Counted from the first letter of the stretch, positions 34,757-44,882 are shown. The stretch is DNA of 64,000 nt from Sphingomonadales bacterium (GCA_016872115.1 VHBC01000003.1:1-64000); one strand, 5' to 3'. Numbers and translations are program-made. The notes: generated by a model not told the origin, from the letters alone.

Positions 34757-36349
34757 TTAGCCATAATTTCCCGAATGCAGCAATTCTATCAGGTCTTGTT
34801 CACGTTGATACAAGTCCAGGAAAAAATGAAGGCCATACCGGTCTGCAGTAACTGTTTGGTAATACACAAAAAGGGGAATTGGCTGGAGAAGTCGTATTTT
34901 TTGATGGATTAAATTGGCGGTTAATTTTTGCAGCGAATCACCGCTCACTTCATTGAATTTTGAACCAATATGATCTTGATTCAGAATAGTCATGCCAAGT
35001 TCAATGGGTGCTTCGGTACGCATGCAGCCATGTGAAAAACTTCTGAATGGTTGGCTGAATAAGCTTCGGCTTGGTGTGTCGTGGATATAAACAGAAAAAG
35101 CGTTGGCAAATTCAAATTTGATGAGTCCAAGGCTATTCCAGGGCCCCGGATCTTGTTCAATTTGGTAGGGGAATGTTTTGTCTTTATTTTTTTTCCAATT
35201 AACCATTTTTGGATCGATTTCTCTTTTATTAGCACCATAAATGCGCATATGTTCTTTTTGGAGATAACCGGCATTTCTTTTGAGTGCTGGAAGAACTTCA
35301 TTTTTTGCGATTGAACTTGGCACGCGCCAATAAGGCAAACTGACGATTCGGTTTACATGCGAGCTGAGTTCGGGTGTGGCGTGCTCTATTTTTCCAATAA
35401 TGACCCTGTGCACGGCCCGTAGTGTGTCATCGGAGATAAAATTCAAAACAAATGCGGGTAAGTTAATACCAATATAGGTCTTTGGTTTTTGTTTTTCTTG
35501 ACGCAGGCGGTCCAAAGAAATTTGTGCTTGATATAAACGGTCATGTTTGGATTGTTTGAAGGCATAAACAGTAGCCATACCAATACGGCCATCGGCATTG
35601 AGTCCGTTCTGCTTTTGGAATTGACGCAAAGCTGCCCGGATGGTTAAACTGTCTGCTTGGGCTGAAATGAGGTTTTCTCCAAGGAGTGCCGTTTGGAGTA
35701 GTTCCCATGCTCGTTTTTTGTTATCTTTTTCGGACACAAGTGTATAGCAAACAGTGTCTTGAATGACCGTATCGCAATAGTGGAATAAGTGCTGCGCGAA
35801 AAAGCGGTAATTAGAATCGGCAGGCCCTCTTGTAAGTAAAATGGAATCTGTATTGAGTGGTTTTTCGAGCCAAGCGCTTGGGTATTTTTGCCATTGTTTT
35901 ACTTTGAGTTTTCGCTTGTCAAAATCGATAAAACCGCTATCTAGATCGTGGACAATAGTTCCGATTTGATAACTTATTAGGAGCTCTGAGATCAGTTCGT
36001 GTTGACTCCTATCAATGACTTGCCCTCTTGACTTTGGAAGCCCAAAATGGCCTAATTTGCTGGAAGTTTTCAGCCAATTTTGCTTGATGCATTGGTGTGT
36101 GGAGTCGCTTGAAAAAAAAGGCTTAAAATGGAAAGCAGCATACATATAGAAGAGCTGACCGCGCGCTGCTCTGTTGAGTGGAAGTTGAGGATGCCCTTCT
36201 AAAAGCAAAAGCTTTAATTTCTGCGCCTGATTTAAATTCCTACTATTTAAAAAATCGACTTGCTCAGATGGCTCGTGTGTTTGATGGCAACCTGAAAAGA
36301 GCAGTGCCGAAAATAAAAATCCAAAACAGTAGAGAAGGTGAGCTTTCAT
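34757..36349 (-). CDS. L,D-transpeptidase (YcbB-like) lipoprotein
   Basis: The 530-residue product has a lipobox (LLFSGC, Cys21), so it is probably anchored in a membrane. It carries a peptidoglycan-binding domain 1 segment (ALRQFQKQNGLNADGRIGMAT at about residues 230-250) and then an L,D-transpeptidase YkuD domain with the catalytic SFSHGCMR (about residue 440). This is the YcbB/LdtD order. These enzymes form 3-3 cross-links in DAP-type murein or attach lipoproteins, consistent with the mDAP-type MurE in this window. It starts a run of minus-strand genes with rpe and is divergent from the rhomboid gene. Confidence 0.92.
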   Translation of the reverse strand: MKAHLLYCFGFLFSALLFSGCHQTHEPSEQVDFLNSRNLNQAQKLKLLLLEGHPQLPLNRAARGQLFYMYAAFHFKPFFSSDSTHQCIKQNWLKTSSKLGHFGLPKSRGQVIDRSQHELISELLISYQIGTIVHDLDSGFIDFDKRKLKVKQWQKYPSAWLEKPLNTDSILLTRGPADSNYRFFAQHLFHYCDTVIQDTVCYTLVSEKDNKKRAWELLQTALLGENLISAQADSLTIRAALRQFQKQNGLNADGRIGMATVYAFKQSKHDRLYQAQISLDRLRQEKQKPKTYIGINLPAFVLNFISDDTLRAVHRVIIGKIEHATPELSSHVNRIVSLPYWRVPSSIAKNEVLPALKRNAGYLQKEHMRIYGANKREIDPKMVNWKKNKDKTFPYQIEQDPGPWNSLGLIKFEFANAFSVYIHDTPSRSLFSQPFRSFSHGCMRTEAPIELGMTILNQDHIGSKFNEVSGDSLQKLTANLIHQKIRLLQPIPLFVYYQTVTADRYGLHFFLDLYQREQDLIELLHSGNYG

Positions 36350-36392
36350 TTATTCCTTACTTTCGTTGAAGGTAATTAAACATTGCGAATAG

Positions 36393-36998
36393 ATGGTTAT
36401 TGGTCTGATTCTATTTACTGCGCTCTTGTCTTGGCAGGGCTTTCAAAATCCTACTTGGCGCGCCCGTATGTTGTTTAGCCCTTATTTAACCAAACACAAT
36501 AAAGAGTGGCATAGGTTTTTTACCCATATGTTTGTTCACCTCGATTGGTCGCATTTGCTTTTCAATATGTTGACGCTTTATTTTATCGGGGATTTTTTTT
36601 TCTGGCAACTCACTTCTTTTTTTGGCAACTTAGGAGGGTTCTATTATTTTTCATTGCTCTACCTAATGGGCGGACTATTCGCCACCCTCTATGCGTATTA
36701 CCGTCATCAAGATGACCCGCAGTACCGCAGTTTGGGCGCCTCTGGTGCAGTGACAGCCGTTTTATTTGCATTTATTGCCGTCAATCCTACCCAAGAACTC
36801 TCCCTAATGTTCATTCCATTGCCCATTCCTGCCTATATTTTTGGTCCATTGTATTTACTCATTGAATATTATGCTTTTAGAAAAGGCAATACCGGCATTG
36901 CCCACGATGCGCATATTGCAGGAGCAATTGTAGGGCTTTTATTTGTCCTGCTTTTTATACCAAAGTATTTGCATTTTTTTGCATCTTTGTTTCATTAG
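36393..36998 (+). CDS. Rhomboid-family intramembrane serine protease
   Basis: The 201-residue protein has about six membrane segments. The active-site Ser is in LGASGAVTAVLFA (about residue 117) and the His in HDAHIAGAIVG (about 174); the HLDWSHLLFNM block in the second helix carries the conserved HxxxN. This matches the compact bacterial rhomboid core. Substrates are unknown. It may be cotranscribed with the aminotransferase 14 bases downstream. Confidence 0.93.
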   Translation: MVIGLILFTALLSWQGFQNPTWRARMLFSPYLTKHNKEWHRFFTHMFVHLDWSHLLFNMLTLYFIGDFFFWQLTSFFGNLGGFYYFSLLYLMGGLFATLYAYYRHQDDPQYRSLGASGAVTAVLFAFIAVNPTQELSLMFIPLPIPAYIFGPLYLLIEYYAFRKGNTGIAHDAHIAGAIVGLLFVLLFIPKYLHFFASLFH

Positions 36999-37012
36999 AA
37001 GTTTTATAGCCA

Positions 37013-37864
37013 ATGCTTTATGTAAATAGTAACGGTCATATTTTAGCCGGTGATGCGCCAACCATTTCACCGGGTAACCGTGCTCATCTATACGGAGATG
37101 GCGTTTTTGAGAGCATTCGCATCATTAATGGAATGCCACTTAATCTTGAAAATCATGTTCTGCGTTTATTAGCGGGCGCCCGCGCTATACATATGCGGCC
37201 TTCAGCCACTTTTACAACAGCTTTTTTTGAAGCAAAAATTCTAGAACTTTGCGTTCAATCTAGTATTACAGAGGGTGGACGTTGTCGTCTTTCTCTAGAT
37301 AGAATAAGTGGAGGTGCTTATTTACCAGATGCCAATGAGGCCATTTATTACATCGAAGTGTATCCCTATGAGGTAAATCATTTTGAACTAAATGCCCGCG
37401 GCTTAGAATTAGATATCTACCAAGACATCAAGCTTCAGAAAAACCTGCTTTCTAATTACAAAACAAAAATGGGCTTACCTTACGTTATGGCTGCTTTGGC
37501 CGCTAAAGAAAAAGGCCTCGACGACCTCTTTCTGACCGATTTCCGTGGCCAAATTCTAGAATCTTCGTCTTGTAATGTATTTATTATAAGCAACGGCGTC
37601 TTGTACACGCCTGGCTTGGAAGAAGGTTGCTTGGCTGGTACCATGCGAATGCAGATCATTAATTTGGCACTCGCTAATGGAATCAAAGTTTACGAAAGTG
37701 CCCTGCTCCCGCAGCACTTGCTTGCAGCCGATGAAATCTTTCTGACCAACGCCATTCGCGGCATCAACTGGGTCGGCGGGTACCGCACCAAGCGTTACCA
37801 AAACAATATTGCCCGTAAATTGGTGGTATTACTCAACGCGCATTGGGAAAAATCCATACAATAG
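37013..37864 (+). CDS. Class IV aminotransferase (PabC/IlvE-like)
   Basis: The 283-residue PLP enzyme has the family pattern GDGVFESIRIINGMPLNLENHVLRLLAGA, the Lys region NYKTKMGLPYVMAALAAKEKGLDDLFLTD, ESSSCNVFII and PGLEEGCLAGTMR. This fold covers aminodeoxychorismate lyase, branched-chain and D-amino acid aminotransferases; the sequence alone does not decide. A role in folate or amino acid synthesis is possible. dnaE starts 66 bases downstream. Confidence 0.88.
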   Translation: MLYVNSNGHILAGDAPTISPGNRAHLYGDGVFESIRIINGMPLNLENHVLRLLAGARAIHMRPSATFTTAFFEAKILELCVQSSITEGGRCRLSLDRISGGAYLPDANEAIYYIEVYPYEVNHFELNARGLELDIYQDIKLQKNLLSNYKTKMGLPYVMAALAAKEKGLDDLFLTDFRGQILESSSCNVFIISNGVLYTPGLEEGCLAGTMRMQIINLALANGIKVYESALLPQHLLAADEIFLTNAIRGINWVGGYRTKRYQNNIARKLVVLLNAHWEKSIQ

Positions 37865-37930
37865 TTTTCAACAATCGCACGAGACTGCTGTAGAATTTCC
37901 TAAATTTAAAGTTCCCTTTTTACAGCTGTC

Positions 37931-40900
37931 ATGTACCTCATTTTTGATACCGAAACCACTGGTTTACCGCGCAATTTCAATGCACCTATCACCGACCTAG
38001 ACAACTGGCCGCGTGTGGTGCAGCTCGCCTGGCAGCTCCACGACGAAGCGGGTGAGCTCGTCTCCCAGCAAGATTTCATCATCCAGCCTGACGGCTTCAA
38101 TATTCCCTTTGAATCCGAGCGCGTCCACGGTATTTCGACTGAGCTTGCCCGAGCAGTCGGCGAGACACTCAGCTCTGTACTTGAACGCTTCAAGAAAGAC
38201 CTTGCCAAAGCCAATTTCATGGTGGGGCATAACCTTAAATTCGACATCAATGTTTTGGGCTGTGAATTTGTGCGTCTCGGCCAAGATACACCTTTAACAA
38301 AGCCGGTTCTTGACACTTGTACTGAGCGCAGTGCGCAGCTTTGTCAAATTCCAGGAGGACGGGGAGGCAAATTCAAGTTACCTACCCTTACTGAACTCCA
38401 CGAGTTCCTTTTTGGAGAAGCTTTCAATGAAGCCCATAACGCCACGGCTGACGTTGAATCCACGACCCGCTGTTTCTTAGAACTTTTGCGAAAAGAACAT
38501 TATACTTTAGAAGAGATTCTTCAAGAACCTGGTTACTTTGCCTCATTTCAGACGCTGAATACTACGCCAATTCAAAAAATTGGTCTTCAGCATGTCAACC
38601 TAAAAGCCGAAAGCGAAAAAATTCGAGCTGCACAGCAACCTGCTGCTGCTCCGCCCCGATCAAAAATCATCCCGGCTGCTGCGCCAGAGGGACTTGTTTT
38701 TGCGCATCTACATAACCATACCCAATATTCTATTTTGCAGTCTACCGCAGAGGTAGGGGCACTTATTCAAAAAGCAGTTGCTTTGGGCCAACCAGCAGTT
38801 GCACTTACCGATACTGGCAATATGATGGCTGCTTTTCAATTTGAAAAACAAGCTGCTGCCCACAACGCTAAGGTAAATGCGGCCAGAGAAGAGGCTGAGC
38901 AAAAAGGCGAATCCTTTGAAGGTCAAGAAATCTTACCTATTATTGGTTGTGAGTTCAATGTATGCCGAAATCACCAAGACAAAACCGTCAAAGACAATGG
39001 TTATCAAATTGTTTGTTTGGCTAAAAATAAAAATGGCTATCAAAACCTTATCAAATTAGCTTCCATAGCCTACACCCAGGGCATGTATTACGTACCGCGC
39101 ATCGACAAAGCAGTTCTTAGTCAATACAAAGAAGACCTCATTGTTCTGAGTGGCAATCTTTACGGTGAAATTCCGAGTCTTTTGCTCAATGTTGGGCAGA
39201 AACAAGCGGAAGAAGCACTCCTTTGGTGGAAAGAACAATTTGGCCCTGATTTTTACTTAGAAATAGGCCGACACGGACTTGATGTGGAAGAAAGGCTCAA
39301 CCCAATGTTAGTTGCACTATCAGAACAGCACCAAATCAAATTAGTCGCCACAAATAATACCTATTATGTCGAGCAAGCTGACGCCGTTGCACACGACGTT
39401 TTGCTTTGTGTCAAAGACAACGAGCTTGTTGAAACGCCAAAAGGCCGCGGGAGAGGGTTTCGCTACGGTCTGGAAAACGACACTTACCACATGCGCAGTT
39501 CAGAAGAAATGTTGACCTTGTTTGCAGATCTTCCTCAGGCAATTGAGTCCATTTCCGAAATTATTACCAAATGCGAACACTATGGTTTGGCTAGAGAAGT
39601 ACTTCTTCCTGCATTTGAGATCCCTACAGAATTTATCCACGCACAAGATGCTACAGACGGCGGTAAGCGCGGAGAAAACGCCTATTTGCGCTATCTCACC
39701 TATGAGGGGGCCAAAAAACGCTACCCCGAGCTTACTTCAGAAATCACTGAGCGCATCGATTTTGAATTGGCTACTATTGAAAAGACGGGTTACCCTGGTT
39801 ACTTTCTTATTGTACAAGATTTTTGCAATGCTGCACGTCAAATGGGCGTTTCTGTAGGTCCTGGTCGGGGTTCGGCTGCCGGTTCGGCGGTTGCCTATTG
39901 CACTGGTATTACCAACGTCGACCCAATTAAATACGATCTGCTATTTGAGCGTTTTCTCAATCCTGACCGTATATCAATGCCCGATATCGATATCGATTTC
40001 GACGATGAGGGCCGGGTAAGGGTCATTGACTACGTCATTCAAAAATACGGCGCCAATCAGGTTGCCCAAATCATAACTTATGGCACCATGGCTGCCAAAT
40101 CTGCCATCCGCGATACCGCGCGCGTCATGAACCTACCCCTTCCTGAAGCCGACCGCCTTGCCAAGCTTATTCCAGATTTATCATTGCGCAAGTTGTTTAC
40201 GCTTCCAGAGCCAGAGCTCATTGATAAGCTCCGCAATCAAGAGGCTATTGGAAATGCCAAAGAATTGCGCCGTATCTATAACGGCGTCGATTTACAAGCC
40301 CAGGTCTTGCAAAAAGCGATGGAAATCGAAGGATCGGTGCGCAACACGGGTATTCACGCTTGTGGTGTCATTATTACGCCCGACGACCTCACCAATTTTG
40401 TGCCAGTGGCAACTGCCAAAGATTCTGAAATGGTTTGTACGCAATACGACAACGCGGTTGCCGAGTCGGCTGGTTTGCTCAAAATGGACTTCTTGGGCCT
40501 CAAAACCCTCACCCTTATCAAAGATGCCGTACGTCTGGTCAAAGAAAATCGCGGTATTGACCTCGACCCAGATACCTTCCCCATAGACGACTCAGCTACT
40601 TATGCGCTCTTTCAACGAGGAGAAACGGTTGGGATTTTCCAGTACGAATCTCCCGGGATGCAAAAACACCTCAAAGAGCTCAAGCCTACAGAATTTGCCG
40701 ATCTCATCGCCATGAATGCATTGTATCGCCCAGGTCCAATGGAATACATCCCTTCGTATTGCAAGCGCAAGCATGGCGAAGAACAAATTGTGTACGATCT
40801 CGCTGATTGCGAAGACTACCTCAAAGAAACCTATGGCATCACCGTTTACCAAGAGCAAGTCATGCTTTTGTCACAAAAACTCGCAGATTTCACCAAAGGC

Positions 40901-42283
40901 GAGGCCGACACCTTGCGTAAAGCCATGGGTAAAAAAGACCGCAAAGTGCTCGATAAAATGAAGCCCACCTTCATCGAACGCGCCAGTACAAAAGGGCACG
41001 CACCTGCGGTTTTAAAAAAAATATGGAAAGACTGGGAAGCGTTTGCTTCATATGCATTTAATAAATCGCACTCAACTTGCTATGCTTGGGTGGCTTATCA
41101 AACAGCTTTTCTAAAAGCGAACTATCCTGCCGAATACATGGCATCGGTGCTCAGTAATAACATGTCGGACATCAAGCAAGTCTCTTTCTTTATGGAAGAA
41201 TGCCGCCGCATGGGTATAGAGGTGTTGGGTCCCGATATCAATGAGTCTGGCTTTACTTTTTCTGTAAACACCGCGGGCGCAATTCGCTTTGGGCTCGGCG
41301 CAATCAAAGGAATGGGAAGCGGTCCGGTCGAGGCCATTCTCGAAGAAAGAAAAAACGGTGCCTTTAGCTCGATTTTTGAGCTCACCACTCGTATTAATTT
41401 GCGTTTGTGCAACAAGCGTGCGTTTGAAAGTTTAGCCTATGCCGGCGGCTTTGATTCATTCACTGGAGTCCACAGAGCCCAATATTTTGCAGCAGATGCC
41501 AACGGCAGAACCTTTCTTGAGGCCGCCATGCGTTACGGAGCCAGCGTTCAAGAACAACAACAATCTGCTCAACACAGTATGTTCGGAGAAGCAACAGGTA
41601 CTACCATGCCGGCTCCGACGGTTCCGAAAGCCGACGAATGGCCAGCCATCTACAAGCTCAACCGGGAAAAAGAAGTGGTTGGCATCTTCATTTCAGGGCA
41701 TCCACTCGATGACTACAAAGTTGAAATCACTTCTTTTTGTACTGGAACCGTTGCCATGCTCAATGAACCAAGCGTTTTTCTAGGCAGAGACCTGCTCATA
41801 GCCGCTATAATTACGGGTGTCGAGCACCGCATCACCAAACGCGGAGACGCGTTTGGCTCGTTGGTTATAGAAGATTATCAAGATGCTTTTAAATTGAATT
41901 TATTCAACGAATCTTATCTCAAGTTCAAGCATTTCATGGAGCCGGGTACTTTTGTCGCCATCAAAGGACGCATCGAAGTGCCTCGATTCCGACAATACCC
42001 TGAATTTGTTGTGCATCATATCGAGCTCCTTCAAGAACTCCGAGACAAGCGCGCCAAAATGCTCAAACTGCGTTTTTCAGCCAAACAACTCGATCAACTC
42101 ATTATAGACCAATTGCACGAACTCTTTGAGGCCAACCCCGGCGCTTGTCAGTTGCATTTTACCGTTTATGATTCTTTAGATGGCGTAGAGGTTTCCTTGC
42201 CCTCCAGAAGTATTAAAGTCCAGCCATCAAGCCAATTATTTAAAGAATTGGCAAAATTAGATATCCAATTCAAATTGAATTAA
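37931..42283 (+). CDS. dnaE: DNA polymerase III alpha subunit with fused N-terminal DnaQ-like 3'-5' exonuclease
   Basis: The 1450-residue replicative polymerase starts with an exonuclease domain: DTETTG (Asp6, Glu8), HNLKFDIN (about residue 99) and the His-Asp pair in HNATADVESTTR (about 170), the DEDDh set. A PHP domain follows (about 256-500), then the polymerase core with GPGRGSAAGSAVAYC (about 646) and the catalytic PDIDIDFDD (about 683), fingers (GIFQYESPGMQ), helix-hairpin-helix and a C-terminal OB domain. PHP metal ligands are partly lost: LTDTGN where active enzymes have LTDHGN, and ATNNTYY where they have ATNDxHY. Proofreading therefore likely resides in the fused domain. The gene ends at a terminator. 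Confidence 0.97.
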   Translation: MYLIFDTETTGLPRNFNAPITDLDNWPRVVQLAWQLHDEAGELVSQQDFIIQPDGFNIPFESERVHGISTELARAVGETLSSVLERFKKDLAKANFMVGHNLKFDINVLGCEFVRLGQDTPLTKPVLDTCTERSAQLCQIPGGRGGKFKLPTLTELHEFLFGEAFNEAHNATADVESTTRCFLELLRKEHYTLEEILQEPGYFASFQTLNTTPIQKIGLQHVNLKAESEKIRAAQQPAAAPPRSKIIPAAAPEGLVFAHLHNHTQYSILQSTAEVGALIQKAVALGQPAVALTDTGNMMAAFQFEKQAAAHNAKVNAAREEAEQKGESFEGQEILPIIGCEFNVCRNHQDKTVKDNGYQIVCLAKNKNGYQNLIKLASIAYTQGMYYVPRIDKAVLSQYKEDLIVLSGNLYGEIPSLLLNVGQKQAEEALLWWKEQFGPDFYLEIGRHGLDVEERLNPMLVALSEQHQIKLVATNNTYYVEQADAVAHDVLLCVKDNELVETPKGRGRGFRYGLENDTYHMRSSEEMLTLFADLPQAIESISEIITKCEHYGLAREVLLPAFEIPTEFIHAQDATDGGKRGENAYLRYLTYEGAKKRYPELTSEITERIDFELATIEKTGYPGYFLIVQDFCNAARQMGVSVGPGRGSAAGSAVAYCTGITNVDPIKYDLLFERFLNPDRISMPDIDIDFDDEGRVRVIDYVIQKYGANQVAQIITYGTMAAKSAIRDTARVMNLPLPEADRLAKLIPDLSLRKLFTLPEPELIDKLRNQEAIGNAKELRRIYNGVDLQAQVLQKAMEIEGSVRNTGIHACGVIITPDDLTNFVPVATAKDSEMVCTQYDNAVAESAGLLKMDFLGLKTLTLIKDAVRLVKENRGIDLDPDTFPIDDSATYALFQRGETVGIFQYESPGMQKHLKELKPTEFADLIAMNALYRPGPMEYIPSYCKRKHGEEQIVYDLADCEDYLKETYGITVYQEQVMLLSQKLADFTKGEADTLRKAMGKKDRKVLDKMKPTFIERASTKGHAPAVLKKIWKDWEAFASYAFNKSHSTCYAWVAYQTAFLKANYPAEYMASVLSNNMSDIKQVSFFMEECRRMGIEVLGPDINESGFTFSVNTAGAIRFGLGAIKGMGSGPVEAILEERKNGAFSSIFELTTRINLRLCNKRAFESLAYAGGFDSFTGVHRAQYFAADANGRTFLEAAMRYGASVQEQQQSAQHSMFGEATGTTMPAPTVPKADEWPAIYKLNREKEVVGIFISGHPLDDYKVEITSFCTGTVAMLNEPSVFLGRDLLIAAIITGVEHRITKRGDAFGSLVIEDYQDAFKLNLFNESYLKFKHFMEPGTFVAIKGRIEVPRFRQYPEFVVHHIELLQELRDKRAKMLKLRFSAKQLDQLIIDQLHELFEANPGACQLHFTVYDSLDGVEVSLPSRSIKVQPSSQLFKELAKLDIQFKLN

Positions 42284-42290
42284 ACAAAAA

Positions 42291-42314
42291 AAACGCTCCA
42301 ACAGGAGCGTTTTT
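42291..42314. terminator. Bidirectional terminator between dnaE and the zinc-ribbon gene
   Basis: AAACGCTCC and GGAGCGTTT form a 9-bp stem around an AACA loop, flanked by A-rich and T-rich tracts on either side. It can end both the convergent dnaE and zinc-ribbon transcripts. Confidence 0.9.
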
Positions 42315-42334
42315 CTTTTAGAGCTTTTCTGTTA

Positions 42335-43084
42335 TTAAGCTTCTGTTGCTTCTTGTGGCACCAATACGCGACCGCAGTGCTCACAAACAATGATTTTCTT
42401 TTTAGTCACGATATCTAATTGGCGTTGTGGTGGGATTTTATTGAAACATCCGCCACAAGAACCTCTCATTACTTGAACAACCGCCAAGCCGTTTTTAGCG
42501 TTGGTGCGTAGGCGCTCATAAGCAAAAACCAAACGAGATTCGATATTCTTTTTGGCAGCATCAGACGCTTTGACGAGTTTTTCTTCGTCTTTTTGTGTCT
42601 CGCTGACAATAGCTTCGAGCTCGGCTTTTTTGTTGTCGAGGTCAGACTGTTTCATTTCAACGCGCTCAACTGCCTCGGTAAGCGTTTCTTTTTTAAGGTC
42701 AATTTTCAATTTCGCCTCTTTAGACTTTTTGTCGTGGAGTTTGATTTCGAGTTCTTGAAATTCGATTTCTTTAGAAAGAGACTCAAACTCGCGGTTATTG
42801 CGTACGTTGTTTTGTTGCTCTTTGTACTTGGCAATAGCTGCTTCGGCTTCTTTTACAGCAATTTTACGATCTGTAATTTCGGTCTCAATTTCTTTGATTT
42901 CGTCGTTGATTTTGGAGACACGGGTGTTGAGTCCAACGATTTCATCCTCTAAACTTTGCACTTCTAAAGGAAGTTCACCACGGATGGTGCGAATGCGATC
43001 GATTTCGGAGTCGATTTTCTGGAGTTCAAAAAGCGCATCCAATTTTTCTGCGATGGTACCTTCTTTTTTCGTTGCTGTTGCCAT
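42335..43084 (-). CDS. Coiled-coil C4-type zinc-ribbon protein
   Basis: The 249-residue product has a long charged coiled coil (about residues 10-190) and a C-terminal C4 zinc ribbon (SCGGCFN and CEHCGRVL at about 209-240). This is the bacterial zinc-ribbon family (DUF164, zf-RING_7) often found next to Nif3-like genes; its role is not settled. It follows the Nif3-like gene by three bases and ends near the shared terminator. Confidence 0.93.
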   Translation of the reverse strand: MATATKKEGTIAEKLDALFELQKIDSEIDRIRTIRGELPLEVQSLEDEIVGLNTRVSKINDEIKEIETEITDRKIAVKEAEAAIAKYKEQQNNVRNNREFESLSKEIEFQELEIKLHDKKSKEAKLKIDLKKETLTEAVERVEMKQSDLDNKKAELEAIVSETQKDEEKLVKASDAAKKNIESRLVFAYERLRTNAKNGLAVVQVMRGSCGGCFNKIPPQRQLDIVTKKKIIVCEHCGRVLVPQEATEA

Positions 43085-43087
43085 GGG

Positions 43088-44182
43088 CTATATATAGTTA
43101 ACGGGATTCGTATTCAACTTAGTTAAACGGATCGCAAAGTTAGGAAAATTTTCTGTAAGTTGTTCTGCTAAAAGTTCACTTGTAAATTGCTCGCTTTCAT
43201 AATGCCCAATATCGGCAATGACAAGGTGGTTGTCAGCATCAAAAAACTCATGGTATTTGAAGTCAGAAGATAGATAAAGGTCTGCTCTAGCCGCAATGGC
43301 GTCAGGTACCAAAAAACTACCTGCGCCACCACAAAGCGCAATGGATTGCACCTTTGGTTTAAGAAGCTGCGTATGCTTAATACAACCACAACCAAAGGTT
43401 TGCTTAACTCGTTTGAAAAATAATTGGGTGTCAATCGGTTCAGGAAGTTGCCCAATAATGCCTGATCCTCTATTTTGATTCGGATTTGTTGTCTGCATGA
43501 CGTGATAAGCAACTTCTTCGTACGGGTGCGCTTCGCGCATGGCTTGAATGACCTTATGAAGCAGATTTTCCTCCACAACATACTCTAATTTGAGCTCTTG
43601 CACCTCTTCACGTATGCCCTTATTGCCAGTATGCGGTTTGGCATTTTCAATGGGCGTAAATGTACCGGTACCCAAAGAGCGAAAATGGCAATCTTTGTAA
43701 TTACCTATCTGACCCGCACCCGCACCAAGAATCGCCTTGTCTACATCTAAAAAATGGCTTTGGGGCACATAGACCTCGAGCTTGTGCAATAAGCCACTTA
43801 TTGGCCTTAGGATTCGGACATTTTCCAAACCTAATTTTGCAGCAATTTTTGCATTGACTCCTTGGTAATGGTTATCGAGGTTGGTATGAATAGCATATAA
43901 AGCAATTTGCTGTTGTATGCATTTTTCAAAGATGCGCTCTACATAATTTTTTCGATTGAGTTTCTTGAGCCCGCGAAACAATATAGGATGATGTGAAATA
44001 ATAAGGTTACAATTGTTCGCAATGGCTTCATCAACTATGGCTTCTGTTACGTCAAGAGAAACCAAGACGCCAGAAATTTCCTTTTCTGAATACCCATAAA
44101 TGAGTCCAGCGTTGTCATAACTTTCTTGTAATTGAAGGGGGAATTTAGCTTCTAAAAAGCGACAAATTTCTAGTAATTGCAT
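43088..44182 (-). CDS. Nif3-like dinuclear metal-centre protein
   Basis: The 364-residue product has the NIF3/YbgI fold with metal-binding residues in SHHPILFRGLKKLNR (about 65-80), YAIHTNLDNHYQGVNAKIA, and the later SSDFKYHEFFDA and IADIGHYESEQF. The middle holds the PII-like insertion (HKLEVYVPQSHFLDVDKAILGAGAGQIGNY in outline) seen in the longer Nif3 proteins. The start at 44182 leaves one base after the stop of the barrel gene; an in-frame codon at 44206 would overlap that gene. The function of the family is unproven, with roles proposed as GTP cyclohydrolase-like or in metal handling. Confidence 0.93.
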   Translation of the reverse strand: MQLLEICRFLEAKFPLQLQESYDNAGLIYGYSEKEISGVLVSLDVTEAIVDEAIANNCNLIISHHPILFRGLKKLNRKNYVERIFEKCIQQQIALYAIHTNLDNHYQGVNAKIAAKLGLENVRILRPISGLLHKLEVYVPQSHFLDVDKAILGAGAGQIGNYKDCHFRSLGTGTFTPIENAKPHTGNKGIREEVQELKLEYVVEENLLHKVIQAMREAHPYEEVAYHVMQTTNPNQNRGSGIIGQLPEPIDTQLFFKRVKQTFGCGCIKHTQLLKPKVQSIALCGGAGSFLVPDAIAARADLYLSSDFKYHEFFDADNHLVIADIGHYESEQFTSELLAEQLTENFPNFAIRLTKLNTNPVNYI

Positions 44183-44183
44183 A

Positions 44184-44882
44184 TTAAAGTTTTTTGCTGA
44201 TGCCAAAGTTTAAGCCCCAACCATAACTTTTATGAATGTAGGCCTCGTAGGGGCTGTAAGAATTGTTGAGCTGTGAACGGTAAATTAGACCAAGACGCAA
44301 ATTGAATTTATTGTCTAGTTGGAAATCGAGACCGACACTGGCTATCCACGCAATTGTGAAGCTATTCATGGTGTTATTGATTTTGACTTGGTCGTCGTAT
44401 TTTGCACCAAGGGCGTTTGTCCATTGGAGGTCTTGCCGGTAACCTTGGTATAGAGCTGGTAACAAGCCTGCTCCCGTGTAGAACTGCAACTGTTTTCCAA
44501 AAGTAGCTTTGAGTTGCAAAGGAAGCGCGAGATAGCGGTATTTGGTCTGATAAGCAAAGCTCGAATCGGAGTCTGTTGCTTTAAAAGCGTAAGATTCGCC
44601 ATTTTGCAGCCAAGAGACACCCGCATCTAAGTAAAAATGCTGACTCAGTCCTAAGCCCAAACCGAGTTGCTGAGACCAAACAGGCAGAGGAATTTCAGAG
44701 GCACGCTCACCGAGTGGGGTTGGTAAAAAGGCGTCGTTGGATACCAGGCTTCGATACATGTTCATCCGTTGGCTTTCAAAATAAAAACGTGTTGCGTAAT
44801 TTTTTTTAATGTCTTTATTTAAAATTTGGGCGAATCCATTGGATAGCACCACCATAAATAGAACAGATAAAAGGGCTTTCAT
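44184..44882 (-). CDS. Outer membrane beta-barrel protein
   Basis: The 232-residue product has a signal peptide (1 to about 18, ending GFAQ) and amphipathic strands with terminal aromatic residues (GLGLGLSQHFYLDAGVSWL, YLALPLQLKATFG, FNLRLGLIYRSQLN), consistent with a PorT-like or OmpA-type barrel of eight strands. No more specific family is visible. It is followed by the Nif3-like gene after one base. A 66-base gap separates it from the bcp stop. Confidence 0.82.
   Translation of the reverse strand: MKALLSVLFMVVLSNGFAQILNKDIKKNYATRFYFESQRMNMYRSLVSNDAFLPTPLGERASEIPLPVWSQQLGLGLGLSQHFYLDAGVSWLQNGESYAFKATDSDSSFAYQTKYRYLALPLQLKATFGKQLQFYTGAGLLPALYQGYRQDLQWTNALGAKYDDQVKINNTMNSFTIAWIASVGLDFQLDNKFNLRLGLIYRSQLNNSYSPYEAYIHKSYGWGLNFGISKKL

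Noticed and set aside
42552-43097. Plus-strand frames rich in Ser and Phe opposite the zinc-ribbon gene
   Set aside because: They are antisense shadows of a coiled-coil gene with low-complexity codons; no family features.
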